A stretch of 64,000 bases of DNA from Halogeometricum limi (GCF_900115785.1 NZ_FOYS01000002.1:620001-684000), one strand, 5' to 3'. Positions 54,701-63,482 are shown, counted from the stretch's first letter. The notes: generated from the letters alone by a model not told the origin. Made by a program: numbers and translations.

Positions 54701-56236
54701 ACGGCGAACCCGGACGCCGACATCAACGTGAAACTCGTCTCCGAGGCCGGTATCGGTACCATCGCCGCCGGCGTCGCGAAGGCGAACGCCGACGTCGTCC
54801 ACATCTCGGGTCACGACGGCGGGACGGGGGCGTCGCCGAAGACGTCCATCAAGAACGCCGGTCTGCCGTGGGAACTCGGCCTCGCGGAGGCGAACCAGAT
54901 GCTCCGCGCGACGAACCTCCGCTCTCGCATCCGCGTCACCGCCGACGGCGGGATGAAGACCGGACGCGACGTCGCCATCGCGGCGCTCCTCGGCGCCGAA
55001 GAGTACGTGTTCGGCACGGCGTCGCTGGTCACGTCGGGATGCGTGATGGCCCGACAGTGCCACGAGAACACCTGTCCGGTCGGCGTCGCCACCCAGCGCG
55101 AGGACCTCAGAAACCGCTTCCCCGGCCAACCCGACCACGTCATCAACTACATGGCGTTCATGGCGCAGGAACTGCGCGAGATAATGGCCGAACTCGGCTT
55201 CACCTCGATAGACGAGATGGTCGGTCGGCCCTCGCTTCTCGCCCAGCGAGAGACGGACCACGAGAAGGCGAAGCATCTCGACCTCTCGGCCGTCGTCGCC
55301 GAACCCGCCTCGGGCGCGCGCTACCAGACCGAGTCGCAGGACCACTCGGACGTGGCCGCGTCGGTGGACTACGACCTCATCTCGGAGGCCGAACCCGCGC
55401 TCGAACGCGGCGAACCCGTCCAGATTCGGCGCGAACTGTCGAACGTCGACAGAGCCGTCGGCGCGATGCTGTCGAACGAGATATCGACGCGCTACGGCGG
55501 CGAGGGACTCGCGGACGACACCATCCAGTGTGAGTTCTCCGGCGTCGCCGGCCAGTCGTTCGGCGCGTTCCTCGCGAACGGCGTGACGATGCGCCTCTCC
55601 GGCGCGTCGAACGACTACGTCGGCAAGGGCCTCTCCGGCGGGAAAATCGTCGTCACGACGCCGAAGACGGCCGCCTACGAAGCTCACGAGAACGTCCTCA
55701 TCGGCAACGTCGCCTTCTACGGCGCGACGCAGGGCGAGGCGTACATCAACGGCGTCGCGGGCGAGCGATTCTGCGTCCGCAACTCCGGCGTGAAAGCGGT
55801 CGTAGAGGGCGTCGGCGACCACGGCTGTGAGTACATGACCGGCGGCGTCGTCGCCGTCCTCGGCGACACCGGCCGGAACTTCGCCGCGGGGATGTCCGGC
55901 GGCGTCGCCTACGTCTACGACCCCGACGACGCGTTCGGGGCGCAGGCGAACACGGGCATGGTGTCGCTCTCCGACGAATTGGACGATTCCGACGAGGCGA
56001 TGCTCCGCCGCCTCGTGGAGAACCACGCCGAGTACACCGACTCCGACCGCGCCGCCGCACTCCTCGAAGAGTGGGCGAGCGTCGTCGACGACTTCGTGAA
56101 GGTGATGCCCGACGCCTACGCGGGCATCATCGAGGAACGCGAAGAGGCCGACGTGCGTCGCGAACTGCCCGAGTCGGCGTCCGCCGTCGCCGCGGGCGGC
56201 GAGTCCGAGACGATGGCGCAGACGAGCGACGACTGA
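51704..56236 (+). CDS. gltB: glutamate synthase large subunit
   Basis: 1510 residues, full length. It makes two glutamates from glutamine and 2-oxoglutarate with reduced ferredoxin or another donor. The glutaminase nucleophile is Cys25 in RSNCGVGAVIDL, so a 24-residue propeptide should be removed. The glutaminase domain runs to about 400, then the central domain, the FMN barrel with SGHDGGTGASPKTSI near 1035, the 3Fe-4S loop with C-x5-C-x4-C (SGCVMARQCHENTCP) near 1112, and the C-terminal GXGXG helix with GGVVAVLGDTGRNFAAGMSGG. No small subunit gene (gltD) is near, so electrons probably come from ferredoxin. The gene is the longest in the window and follows a strong promoter. Confidence 0.97.
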   Translation: MTKPHRDTPAQSDGLADPTDERSNCGVGAVIDLDGGTSHETIADGLELLVNLEHRGTTGAEEDTGDGAGIMIQRPDGFFDAVVDVELPEEYAVGSVFMPTDEAARETLVDVFERELAANGLDVLAWRDVPTDNSDLGQTALDSEPDVWQAFVVPATKMDDDEFDRALYVGRRAVENAVDELDAKEAARFYVCSLSRKTLVYKGLLKGEQLADYYPDLQDERLQTTFTLVHERFSTNTLGAWHLAHPYRNIVHNGEINTIRGNVNWMRARETDIQHPAFGDDIEKIKPITKADQSDTASVDDAVELLLQGGRDLPHVLRMLIPEAYRDDEAMAPERREWYDYHASLVEPWDGPALVTATDGDRVAAVLDRNGLRPCRYDVTTDNRLIMASEVGALDTDPSEIRERGRLQPGQLFVADPEEGRVVPDEEVFDSLTDEKYGEWVREEQSQLDELADEDDYAPRGVVDDLRARQAAFGYTQDQLNHLIEPMAEQGKDPVGSMGDDTPLSVLSDFDRPLFTYFKQLFAQVTNPPLDYIREELVTSLESRLGAQRNLLDETPEHARQLVLDSPVVSDAETEAIKELDGRMRSAVVDTTFETDTSLRDAVERVRADAKAAIEDGADVVVLSDRNLGPERAAVPSLLATGAVHHSLVRNGLRNHAGLVVESGEPSEVHHVATLVGYGAGAVNPYLAYQTIGDIVAGPDGADEDDAIAAYTKALEDGLLKTMAKMGISTVASYQGAQIFEAVGLDSDFVAEYFEGTEIRTEGIDIGVIEQDLLTRHAVAYGADPELEHQGEYEHRSSGIHHQWNPKTVGTLQQAVRSGNYEKYEEFAELVNDQSEELQTLRGLLEFDSDRDPVDIDDVEPVEDIVKRFSTAAMSLGSLSPEAHENNSIAMNRIGGKSNSGEGGEPPERFGTEKECNVKQVASGRFGVTSHYLSSAEEIQIKMAQGSKPGEGGHLPGMKVNEMIAHVRFATPGVGLISPPPLHDIYSIEDLKQLIHDLKTANPDADINVKLVSEAGIGTIAAGVAKANADVVHISGHDGGTGASPKTSIKNAGLPWELGLAEANQMLRATNLRSRIRVTADGGMKTGRDVAIAALLGAEEYVFGTASLVTSGCVMARQCHENTCPVGVATQREDLRNRFPGQPDHVINYMAFMAQELREIMAELGFTSIDEMVGRPSLLAQRETDHEKAKHLDLSAVVAEPASGARYQTESQDHSDVAASVDYDLISEAEPALERGEPVQIRRELSNVDRAVGAMLSNEISTRYGGEGLADDTIQCEFSGVAGQSFGAFLANGVTMRLSGASNDYVGKGLSGGKIVVTTPKTAAYEAHENVLIGNVAFYGATQGEAYINGVAGERFCVRNSGVKAVVEGVGDHGCEYMTGGVVAVLGDTGRNFAAGMSGGVAYVYDPDDAFGAQANTGMVSLSDELDDSDEAMLRRLVENHAEYTDSDRAAALLEEWASVVDDFVKVMPDAYAGIIEEREEADVRRELPESASAVAAGGESETMAQTSDD

Positions 56237-56322
56237 CTCGGACGACGACCGAACGCGGAGACTCCCGGTAGCCCGTACCGGGTTCTCCCACACTTTTCAC
56301 GTCCTGTCTCCGAGTGCGAGGT

Positions 56323-57315
56323 ATGACCGACTCCGCACTCGTCATCGGCGGGACGCGCTTCATCGGACGCCACACCGTCGAGGACTTGCTCGACAACGAC
56401 TACGAGGTCACCATCTTCAACCGCGGGAACCACGAGAACCCGTTCGCCGACGACGACCGAGTCACGCACGTCGAAGGCGACAGGACGGACGACAGCGCCC
56501 TCGAAGCGGCCAAATCGGCCGCCGACCCCGACGTCGTCATCGACTGCGTGGCCTACCACCCGGCGGACGTGGAGCGAGCGGTCGAGATATTCTCCGACGT
56601 CGACGGCTACGTCTACATCTCCAGCGGGGCCGCCTACGGCCGCGAGGAGATTCCGAAGCGCGAAGGCGAGACGCCGCTGTGTGACTGCACGCCCGAGCAA
56701 GCGGAGTCCGACGACAGCGACTCGTACGGCCCGCGAAAAGCCGAGGGCGACCGCATCGTCTTCGACGCCGCCGAGAACGGCGTGAACGCGATGTCGGTCC
56801 GTCCGTGCATCGTCTACGGCCCCGACGACTACACGGAGCGACTGGACTACTGGCTCGACAGAGTCGACACCTACGACCGAGTCGTCGTCCCCGGCGACGG
56901 AACGAACATCTGGCACCGCGCGTACGTGGAGGACGTCGCGAGCGCGCTCCGAATCGTCGCCGAGGAGGGCGAACCCGGCGAGGCGTACAACGTCGGTGAC
57001 CGGCGACTGGTGACGCTCGAAGAGATGGTCGAACTCGCCGCCGACGCCGCGGACGCGTCCGTCGAAGTCGTCCACGCCGGGGAACGAGAACTCGCGGCCG
57101 CGGGCCTCTCGCTCGACGACTTCATCCTCTACCGCGACTACCCGCACGTCCTCGACACGAACAAACTCGCCGCGTTAGGCTGGGAGTCGACGCCGATAGC
57201 GGAGGCGATGCGCGAGTCCGTCCGAGACTACCGCGCGTCCGACCGCGACGGGTCGGAGTGGGACCCCGGCCGCGACGCCGAGGAGTCGGTGCTGGAGATA
57301 CTCGATACGCTGTAG
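56323..57315 (+). CDS. NAD-dependent epimerase/dehydratase
   Basis: 330 residues, extended short-chain dehydrogenase fold. The nucleotide-binding loop is VIGGTRFIGRHTVEDLL, the catalytic Tyr-x3-Lys is DSYGPRKAEGDRI near residue 143, and VRPCIVYGPDDYTERLDYW and GEAYNVGDRRLVTLEEM are characteristic. Substrate is probably a nucleotide sugar; related plant and archaeal forms also bind RNA (CSP41-like), so this is open. CACTTTTCAC lies about 27 bases upstream of the ATG at 56323 as a possible TATA element. Confidence 0.88.
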   Translation: MTDSALVIGGTRFIGRHTVEDLLDNDYEVTIFNRGNHENPFADDDRVTHVEGDRTDDSALEAAKSAADPDVVIDCVAYHPADVERAVEIFSDVDGYVYISSGAAYGREEIPKREGETPLCDCTPEQAESDDSDSYGPRKAEGDRIVFDAAENGVNAMSVRPCIVYGPDDYTERLDYWLDRVDTYDRVVVPGDGTNIWHRAYVEDVASALRIVAEEGEPGEAYNVGDRRLVTLEEMVELAADAADASVEVVHAGERELAAAGLSLDDFILYRDYPHVLDTNKLAALGWESTPIAEAMRESVRDYRASDRDGSEWDPGRDAEESVLEILDTL

Positions 57316-57347
57316 TATACGGCGTCGAAGTTCGGAGCGGCGTCGTC

Positions 57348-58040
57348 TTAGAGGCCGCTGAACTCGTCGTGGTCCATGCCGGGGACCTCGTCTTCCAACC
57401 ACTCGCGGAACCACTTGACCCGCTTGAGACGCTGGTAGGCGATGCTCTCGGCGGCGTCGCTCTCGATTCTGTCAGTCGCGGCGCGGCCGCGTTCGAGGAC
57501 GCGTTCGACCATCTCGGAGGCGTCCATGTGTGTCCGCGCCTCGTACCCCATCCGCAGGAGCATCAACACGGTGCCGTTCGCCCCGATTTTGTCGAGGATG
57601 TCCGCCTCGATGAGACACCGCGTCTCCAACGACACGTCCGTGAGCGGCCCCTGATACGAGTGGTCGGCGACGACCTGACACACCTGTTCGACGAACGACT
57701 GCGGAAAGTCGCCGTGGGTGGTCAGATACTCGCGGGCGACGCGCGCCCCCTCTTCGGCGTGGACGTCTTGGTCGGCCTCCAGTTTCGCGATGTCGTGGAA
57801 CAGGGCCGCGACGCGGACGACGTCGACGTCCGCGCCCTCGCGGTCGGCTATCTTCGAGGCGAGGTCGACGACGTTGAGGATGTGGTTGAACCGGTACTCG
57901 GCGCTGTGCCAGGGGTACCACCGCATCCGCCCGCCGTCCTCTTCGTTCTCGACGCTGGCGGCGAGGTAATCGCGGACGAATCGCTGCATCGTCTCGAACT
58001 CTTCGGCGGAGACGGGCGACTCTTTGATTTCAACGCCCAC
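57348..58040 (-). CDS. HD-domain phosphohydrolase
   Basis: 230 residues. The metal site is HILNVVDLASKI, ALFHDIAKLEA (the HD pair), HAEEGARVAREYL and ADHSYQGP, followed by ILDKIGANG with a further Asp. This is the small HD hydrolase type acting on nucleotides or cyclic nucleotides; substrate unknown. WYPWHSAEYRFNHI at the N-terminal side is typical of archaeal members. ATG at 58040. Confidence 0.9.
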   Translation of the reverse strand: MGVEIKESPVSAEEFETMQRFVRDYLAASVENEEDGGRMRWYPWHSAEYRFNHILNVVDLASKIADREGADVDVVRVAALFHDIAKLEADQDVHAEEGARVAREYLTTHGDFPQSFVEQVCQVVADHSYQGPLTDVSLETRCLIEADILDKIGANGTVLMLLRMGYEARTHMDASEMVERVLERGRAATDRIESDAAESIAYQRLKRVKWFREWLEDEVPGMDHDEFSGL

Positions 58041-58231
58041 AATGCCACCCCCGTTGGTCGTAAGAAAGGGAGGTTCGAACGTTCGCGTTCGTGGTCATTA
58101 CCCGAATCAATGGTTGTTCCGCTCTTAGGCGTTACGACGAGTGAGAATCCCCCACCCCGACTCGGTCCACGCGGCGGGTCGCTCGAAAACCGAAGCGCTC
58201 AACTCGCATCCGCCGCACGTCACGGTATCAC

Positions 58232-58990
58232 ATGTCGAGCGAACCGCTCTACCTGGAGGAGACGACCCGCCGGTCGTTCGAGGCGACGGTCGACTCCGTC
58301 GCCGGTGACCGCGTCGTCCTCGACCGGACCTGTTTCTACCCCACGGGCGGGGGACAACCGCACGACACCGGCACCCTCCGGACCGACGAGGGAGCCGAGT
58401 GGCGCGTCACCGAGGTGACGAAGAAGGGTGACGTCCTCCACACCGTCGACGGCGACCCGCCGAACCCCGGAACCGTCGTGACCGGCGAACTCGACTGGGA
58501 GCGTCGCTTCGCGCACATGCGGTACCACACGGCCCAGCACCTCCTCTCTGCGGTCCTCTTGGCGGAGTACGACGCCGAGACGACGGGCAACCAACTCTAC
58601 GACGACCACGCCCACCTCGACTGCGCGTACGACCGCTTCGAGGCGTCCGACCTCAACGCCATCGAGCGTCGGATGAACGCACTCGTCGCCGACGCGCGCG
58701 GCGTGGAGTGGTACACGATGGACCGCGAGGCCGCCGAGGCCTCGCTGGACGAGTCGCGGACGCGGATTCACCTCCTCCCCGACTCCATCACCGAGGTCCG
58801 AATCGTCGAGATTGCGGGCGAAGACGGGGTGGACGACGGCGAGGCGGGCGAGGCGGGGGCCGACCCGTTCGACCGAACCGCCTGCGCCGGCACGCACGTC
58901 GCGAACACCGCCGACGTCGGCGACGTCGAGATAACCGGCCGCCGGACGCAGGGCGCAGAAGAGGAACGCGTGGAGTTCGTCCTCCGATGA
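58232..58990 (+). CDS. alaX: alanyl-tRNA editing protein AlaX
   Basis: 252 residues. Free-standing editing domain that hydrolyses Ser (or Gly) wrongly attached to tRNA-Ala. Zinc ligands are His99 and His103 in RYHTAQHLLSA and Cys218 and His222 in CAGTHV. The Gly-rich motif FYPTGGGQPHDTG near residue 40 indicates the AlaX-M/L type that includes the N-terminal beta-barrel. An acidic insertion (GVDDGEAGEAGAD) precedes the second zinc pair. ATG at 58232. The next gene overlaps its stop by ATGA. Confidence 0.93.
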   Translation: MSSEPLYLEETTRRSFEATVDSVAGDRVVLDRTCFYPTGGGQPHDTGTLRTDEGAEWRVTEVTKKGDVLHTVDGDPPNPGTVVTGELDWERRFAHMRYHTAQHLLSAVLLAEYDAETTGNQLYDDHAHLDCAYDRFEASDLNAIERRMNALVADARGVEWYTMDREAAEASLDESRTRIHLLPDSITEVRIVEIAGEDGVDDGEAGEAGADPFDRTACAGTHVANTADVGDVEITGRRTQGAEEERVEFVLR

Positions 58991-60045
58991 CGGACTCGAC
59001 CCGGAATCACGACGTCCGGCAGGTCCTCCCGCCCGACGCGATTCCGAGCGTCGACGACCCCGCGTTCGGGCCGCCGTCGGCGTACGACGGCGCGGAGACG
59101 GACGACGTGGTGGTCGTCGAACGCCGCGGGGAGGCCCGCGCGTACCCCCTGCGATACCTCCACTACCACGAGGTCGTGAACGACGAGTTCGGCGACGTCC
59201 CGGTGGCGGTGACGTGGTGTCCGCTCTGCGGGAGCGCCGTCGTCTACGACCGCCGAGTGAGCGAATCGCTGGCCGTCGACGGCGACGGCGGAGACGACAC
59301 CGGCGGCGTATCGACCGGCGCCGACGACCACGTCCTCGAACTCGGCGTCTCGGGGAAACTGGCCGACGACGACCTGGTGATGTACGACCGGGAGACGGGG
59401 TCCGAGTGGAAGCAATCCAGCGGCGTCTGTCTCGCGGGCGTCCACGACGGCCGCCGACTGGCGGTGCGTCCCGCGGCGACGACGACGGTGAGGGCGTTCG
59501 TCGACGACCACCCGACGGGCACGATACTGCGCCCGCCCGGCGGCGAGAGCGAGGCCGGAAGCGATTCTGACGACCCCGTCCCCGTCGACTACGACGCCGA
59601 ACCGTACGAGTCGTACTTCGAGACGCCGGGGTACGGCCTCGGCGCGCACCGCGGGACAGGCGGCCGCGACGACTGGCCGACGGAACTGGCCGACGCCGGT
59701 GTCGACCCGAAGACGGTGGTCGTCGGCCTCGAACGCGGCGACGACGTCCTCGGCGTTCCCCTCCCGGTCGTGGAGTCGGCCGGCGGCCTCGTTCGCGTCG
59801 CCGTCGGCGGCGCGGACGCCCTCGTCGTCGCCGCTTCGGACGGACTCCACGCGTTCGAGGCACCCGAGTTCGAGGTCGAGGCCGAACCGGACGATGACGG
59901 CGCGTTTGTCGGCGACGGCACCGTCTGGACGTGGTCGACGGGGCGCAGTGAAGACGGGCGGACGCTCGACAGACTCCCGATTCGTCGCCTGTTCGCGTTC
60001 GCGTGGCGCGACGACCACGGCGCGGACGCGTTCTACCTCGACTGA
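58987..60045 (+). CDS. DUF3179 protein with CPLCGSA motif
   Basis: 352 residues. YPLRYLHYHEVVND and VTWCPLCGSAVVYDR contain the two Cys and His of DUF3179, a family possibly redox- or metal-related, unknown in function. The second half has an extra region with acidic linker and a repeated strand pattern. The start ATG overlaps the AlaX stop as ATGA, so it is translationally coupled to AlaX; why is unclear. Its 3' end overlaps the next, opposite gene by 13 bases. Confidence 0.85.
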   Translation: MTDSTRNHDVRQVLPPDAIPSVDDPAFGPPSAYDGAETDDVVVVERRGEARAYPLRYLHYHEVVNDEFGDVPVAVTWCPLCGSAVVYDRRVSESLAVDGDGGDDTGGVSTGADDHVLELGVSGKLADDDLVMYDRETGSEWKQSSGVCLAGVHDGRRLAVRPAATTTVRAFVDDHPTGTILRPPGGESEAGSDSDDPVPVDYDAEPYESYFETPGYGLGAHRGTGGRDDWPTELADAGVDPKTVVVGLERGDDVLGVPLPVVESAGGLVRVAVGGADALVVAASDGLHAFEAPEFEVEAEPDDDGAFVGDGTVWTWSTGRSEDGRTLDRLPIRRLFAFAWRDDHGADAFYLD

Positions 60046-60812
60046 CGCCCGGCGGAGTCGTCGGTCGGGACGCAGACCCATCCGTCGGGTTGCGTCCGAA
60101 TCTCGTAGTCGAGTTCCGTGAGTAGCGACGCGACCGCCCGCCGTTCGTCTTCGCCGTGCGGTTCGAAGTAGACCGTCGGCCGGGCGGTGTCGAGGACGTC
60201 GCGCGCGCCGGCGACGACGGCGTCGCCACCGCCCTCGACGTCTATCTTCAGGTGGTCCGGCGGGGCCGTCCCGGCGGCGACGACGTCGTCGAGGGCGACG
60301 ACGGGCACCTCGACGGCGTCGCGGACGCGGGCCTCCCACGCGGCGGCGCGGTCCTCGCGGAACGACCCGAGTTCGTCGTACGTGGAGCGGTAGAAGGTGA
60401 GCGTTCCCGACCGGGCACCGACGCCGTCGCCGCGGACGTCGACGTTGTCGAAGTCGTTCGCGCGGACGTTCGCCGCGAGGTGCGACCGGACGCCGGGGTC
60501 CGGTTCGAAGGCGACGACGCGTGCGTCGGGGTGTTTCGCGGCGACAGCGAGCGTGTAGACACCGGTGTTCGCGCCCACGTCGTACACGGTGTCGGCCGGA
60601 CCGACGGCCGCGAGCAGTCGTCGGAGGAGGGCGTCGTCACCGTGGCGGAGCAACGGTTCGTAGCTTCGGAACGTCGCGCCGCCGACGCGCTTTCGCGTCG
60701 CGAAGAGTTCGCGCTCGTGGTTCGCGCGACTGACCGCGTAGTAGGCGGCGTAGAACGGCCGACGCAGTCGCCACCGGAGGCGCGAACCGAGAGACGGTGC
60801 GTCGGCGGGCAT
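60033..60812 (-). CDS. FkbM-family methyltransferase
   Basis: 259 residues. Class I SAM-methyltransferase: VYDVGANTGVYTLAVAAKHP and VVAFEPDPGVRSHLAANV form the SAM site, and DHLKIDVEGGGDAVVAGA near residue 200 is the FkbM signature. Family members O-methylate sugars or polyketides; in haloarchaea they often act on surface glycans. A basic N-terminal stretch (RLRWRLRRPFYAAYYAVSRA) might touch the membrane. The ATG at 60812 is preferred. The gene overlaps DUF3179 tail to tail. Confidence 0.88.
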   Translation of the reverse strand: MPADAPSLGSRLRWRLRRPFYAAYYAVSRANHERELFATRKRVGGATFRSYEPLLRHGDDALLRRLLAAVGPADTVYDVGANTGVYTLAVAAKHPDARVVAFEPDPGVRSHLAANVRANDFDNVDVRGDGVGARSGTLTFYRSTYDELGSFREDRAAAWEARVRDAVEVPVVALDDVVAAGTAPPDHLKIDVEGGGDAVVAGARDVLDTARPTVYFEPHGEDERRAVASLLTELDYEIRTQPDGWVCVPTDDSAGRQSR

Positions 60813-60898
60813 CGCTCGGGTGGACGACGCGAGCGAGCATCGGCGTTTCGGTGCCGGCCGCGCGAGGGTGACGCTCACCGCGCGTCGGGAGTCGGGAA

Positions 60899-61864
60899 TC
60901 AGGAGCCGAGCGGCGACGGGTCGTAGTCGGGGCCGACGCACACCCGGAGGGCGAACGGTCGAGTGTGAATCTCCAAGTCGCTGTCGGCGTGCGGTTCGCC
61001 GTCGAGGCTGAACTCGATGGTCTCCCCGTCGGCGACGCGTATCTCCAGTTCGCTGGCGCGGACGTGGTAGACGTTGTCCGTCTCTTCGCCGAAGAGACGC
61101 TGTGCGATGGCTTCGAGGACCATGTCGCCGGTGGGCATCTGCTCGATGACGACGACGTCTAACTCCCCGTCTTCGACGTCGGCCTGGCCGCCCTCCCGCG
61201 CGAACCGGCGGACGTTCCCGACGAGGACGCAGATGGCCTCGCCGGACCACGACCGCTCCTCACCGTCCGAGATGGCGGTGAGGTCGACGTGCAAGCCGTC
61301 GAACGACGCCATCTCCTGGACGCCGGCGACGACGAACGCCAACGACCCGAACCGCTCTTTCAACTCGTCGGAGGTGGCGATGCTCGCGTCGGCGATGAGT
61401 CCGGCGATACACGACATCACGAACGGTTCGCCGTCCGCGACGCCGAGGTCGATTCGGCGGCGCGCACCCGTCTCGACCACGTCGAACGCGTCTTCGATGC
61501 TCTCGATACCGAGGTTCGTCGCGACGAGGTTCTCCGTACCGACGGGTACCGGGACGAGCGTCGTGCGGTCTAACGCGCCCTCGCTGTCGAGTCCGCGGAC
61601 GACTTCGTTCAGCGTCCCGTCGCCACCCGCGACGGCGACCAACGTCGCTCCGTTCGCCGCCGCGTCCTTGGCGAGTTCGACCGCGTGACCGGCGTGGTCG
61701 GTCTCCTCGACGCGGTAGCCGCGCATCCCCGCGAGTTCTCGAACGCGTTCTGCGTGGTCGGCGGTGCCACTGACGGGGTTGACGATGACCCACCGCGGCC
61801 CGTCCGTCTGCGGCATCGCGCCCGCCACCGGTTCGTCTCGGGTGAGCTCCCTCGACCGGTTCAT
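60899..61864 (-). CDS. diacylglycerol kinase-family lipid kinase
   Basis: 321 residues. WVIVNPVSGTADHAERV starts the ATP-binding domain and VAVAGGDGTLNEVVRGL is the conserved catalytic loop; VPVGTENLVATNLGI follows where other members have GTGND, a notable variant. The C-terminal beta-sandwich contains FSLDGEPHADSDLEI. By family it phosphorylates a lipid or sphingoid alcohol; in archaea the substrate may be an isoprenoid glycerol. ATG at 61864 (MNRSRELTRDEP); one 30 bases upstream is possible. Confidence 0.88.
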   Translation of the reverse strand: MNRSRELTRDEPVAGAMPQTDGPRWVIVNPVSGTADHAERVRELAGMRGYRVEETDHAGHAVELAKDAAANGATLVAVAGGDGTLNEVVRGLDSEGALDRTTLVPVPVGTENLVATNLGIESIEDAFDVVETGARRRIDLGVADGEPFVMSCIAGLIADASIATSDELKERFGSLAFVVAGVQEMASFDGLHVDLTAISDGEERSWSGEAICVLVGNVRRFAREGGQADVEDGELDVVVIEQMPTGDMVLEAIAQRLFGEETDNVYHVRASELEIRVADGETIEFSLDGEPHADSDLEIHTRPFALRVCVGPDYDPSPLGS

Positions 61865-61954
61865 ACCATCTCGCAGACGGCCGACGCCTAACAATCTATC
61901 CGATTCGGCGTATATTCATCGTCTGGTTTGATTATCACAACGTCGTATATCCGG

Positions 61955-61970
61955 CTAAAAAATTGAAAAG
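61955..61970 (+). promoter_or_regulatory. AT-rich core promoter of the APC permease gene
   Basis: An AT-rich block CTAAAAAATTGAAAAG lies 24-39 bases before the ATG at 61994, the position expected for a TATA box; CGTATATCC just upstream may contribute. Confidence 0.5.
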
Positions 61971-61993
61971 GCCCCCGCCACTACGCTCCGGAG

Positions 61994-63331
61994 ATGACAG
62001 AAAACGTCTCGGGCGGTGACCTCGGACTCACGGGTGCGATTTCGATGGCGCTCGGGGGGATGATTGGCGGCGGCATCTACGCCGTTCTCGGCGTCGTCGT
62101 GAGCATCTCCGGTGCGTTGTCGTGGTTCTCGTTCGTCCTCGCCGGACTCGTCGCCCTCTGTGCGGGCTACTCGTACGTCAAGCTGAATCAGTTGAGCGAC
62201 CCCGAAGGGGCGTCGCCGACCTATCTGGAGTGGTTCGCCGACAGTTCCACGCTCGCCGGGATGGCGGGATGGACACTGCTCTTCGGCTACGTCGGGTCGA
62301 TGGCGATGTACGCCTACGCGTTCGGGAGTTACTTCGTCGACCTCACGGGCGTCGAACAGGTCTTCGGCTTCCCGTTCCGCGCCGTACTCTCGCTGGCCAT
62401 CATCGGCGCGTTCGTCGCGCTCAACTTCGTCGGCGTCGAGGAGTCCGGATGGGTCGAAATCGTCCTCGTCGTCGCGAAGATAGCCGTCCTCGTCGGCTTC
62501 GTCGTCGTCGGGTTGTGGTACGGGTCGTCGAACGGCGGTATCCAGACCGGTCTCGACTCGCTGGGCTTCGAACCCATCATGGCCGCCGCGATGTCGTTCG
62601 TGGCGTTCCAAGGCTGGCAGTTGCTCATGTACTCACAGAGTACCATCGAAGACCACAGCGACACCAATCCGACTGCCATCTACATCTCGATTCCGACGGC
62701 CGTGCTCATCTACATCGGCGTCGCCATCGTGACGACGAGCATCGTCGGCGTGGCGATGGTGTCGAAACATCCCGAAGTCGCACTCGCGACGGCGTCCGCG
62801 CAGTTCGGCGGCCGGTGGGGCCACCTCGTCATCTCGGTGTCGGCGCTGCTCTCGACGGCAAGCGCCATCAACGCGACGCTCTTCACCAGCGCGCAGTTCT
62901 CCGACCGACTCATCGAGAACGACCTGCTCCCGCAGCGACTCGACCCCGACGACGGCGACTCGGGCGGCCTCCCGAAGCGAATCATCCTCATCCTCGGCGT
63001 CCTCACCGCCGGGTTCACGCTCGTCGGCAGTCTCGAAGGCATCACGTCGTTCGCGTCGCTCACGTTCATCGTCGTCTTCGGCGCGATGAGCTATCTCGCG
63101 CTTCAGCAACGCGACCACGAGGACGTCTCGGCGATTCCGCCCGCCATCGGCCTCGTCGGGACGGTGACGTTCCTCCCGATGATGGTCTGGCACCTGTTCA
63201 GTTCCCAGCGAGCGGTGTTCTACACCGTCGCCGCCATCAGCGCCGTCGTCGTCGCCGTCGAACTCGTGTACTTCGAGACGGACGTGTTTGACGGTGGTGC
63301 GGAGACGAGAGCGGCGCGAGGCGGCGACTGA
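61994..63331 (+). CDS. APC-family amino acid permease
   Basis: 445 residues with about twelve membrane helices. The first helix has the family signature ALGGMIGGGIYAVLG, then the loop GASPTYLEW and FVAFQGWQLLMYSQSTIEDH in helix 6. Members exchange or take up amino acids or amines across the membrane. Substrate cannot be told. The tail is charged. It is complete and stands alone. Its stop lies 87 bases before the repeat region at tRNA-Gln. Confidence 0.9.
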   Translation: MTENVSGGDLGLTGAISMALGGMIGGGIYAVLGVVVSISGALSWFSFVLAGLVALCAGYSYVKLNQLSDPEGASPTYLEWFADSSTLAGMAGWTLLFGYVGSMAMYAYAFGSYFVDLTGVEQVFGFPFRAVLSLAIIGAFVALNFVGVEESGWVEIVLVVAKIAVLVGFVVVGLWYGSSNGGIQTGLDSLGFEPIMAAAMSFVAFQGWQLLMYSQSTIEDHSDTNPTAIYISIPTAVLIYIGVAIVTTSIVGVAMVSKHPEVALATASAQFGGRWGHLVISVSALLSTASAINATLFTSAQFSDRLIENDLLPQRLDPDDGDSGGLPKRIILILGVLTAGFTLVGSLEGITSFASLTFIVVFGAMSYLALQQRDHEDVSAIPPAIGLVGTVTFLPMMVWHLFSSQRAVFYTVAAISAVVVAVELVYFETDVFDGGAETRAARGGD

Positions 63332-63418
63332 AGGTGTGAGAGCACGGAGCTTTCGTCGGTTCGCGGACCGGAAGTCTCGGACGGATTCGTGACTCGCCGT
63401 ACGACTCGCCACAGAATC

Positions 63419-63444
63419 AGTAGTCCCGGGCGGATTCGAACCGC
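63419..63444. repeat. 26-base direct copy of the tRNA-Gln 3' end
   Basis: Positions 63419-63444 are identical to 63519-63544, exactly 100 bases away. The second copy is the 3' end of tRNA-Gln (acceptor strand and T-arm) plus its flank. The first copy has no matching acceptor 5' strand, so it is not a second tRNA gene. Such duplications usually mark integration sites for elements using tRNA 3' ends; here only 74 bases lie between the copies. Confidence 0.85.
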
Positions 63445-63482
63445 GAAGACTCGAATCCTCTCGTCTTCTGGGCTCGAATCCG
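63431..63482. repeat. palindrome with T-arm sequence downstream of tRNA-Gln
   Basis: CGGATTCGA (63431-63439) pairs with TCGAATCCG (63474-63482), a 52-base palindrome. Inside it GAAGAC (63445-63450) pairs with GTCTTC (63463-63468). One arm is part of the tRNA 3' copy described at 63419-63444. The design matches the palindrome behind tRNA-Thr at 1762-1812. Confidence 0.7.

Noticed and set aside
53099-56293. A 1064-residue open frame on the minus strand across gltB
   Set aside because: Antisense to an intact glutamate synthase; composition (Arg, Val, Asp strings) is that of a GC-driven shadow frame.
58041-58231. Gap between the HD gene and alaX as an RNA gene
   Set aside because: No cloverleaf, strong stem or conserved RNA motif was seen; it probably holds the two divergent promoters.
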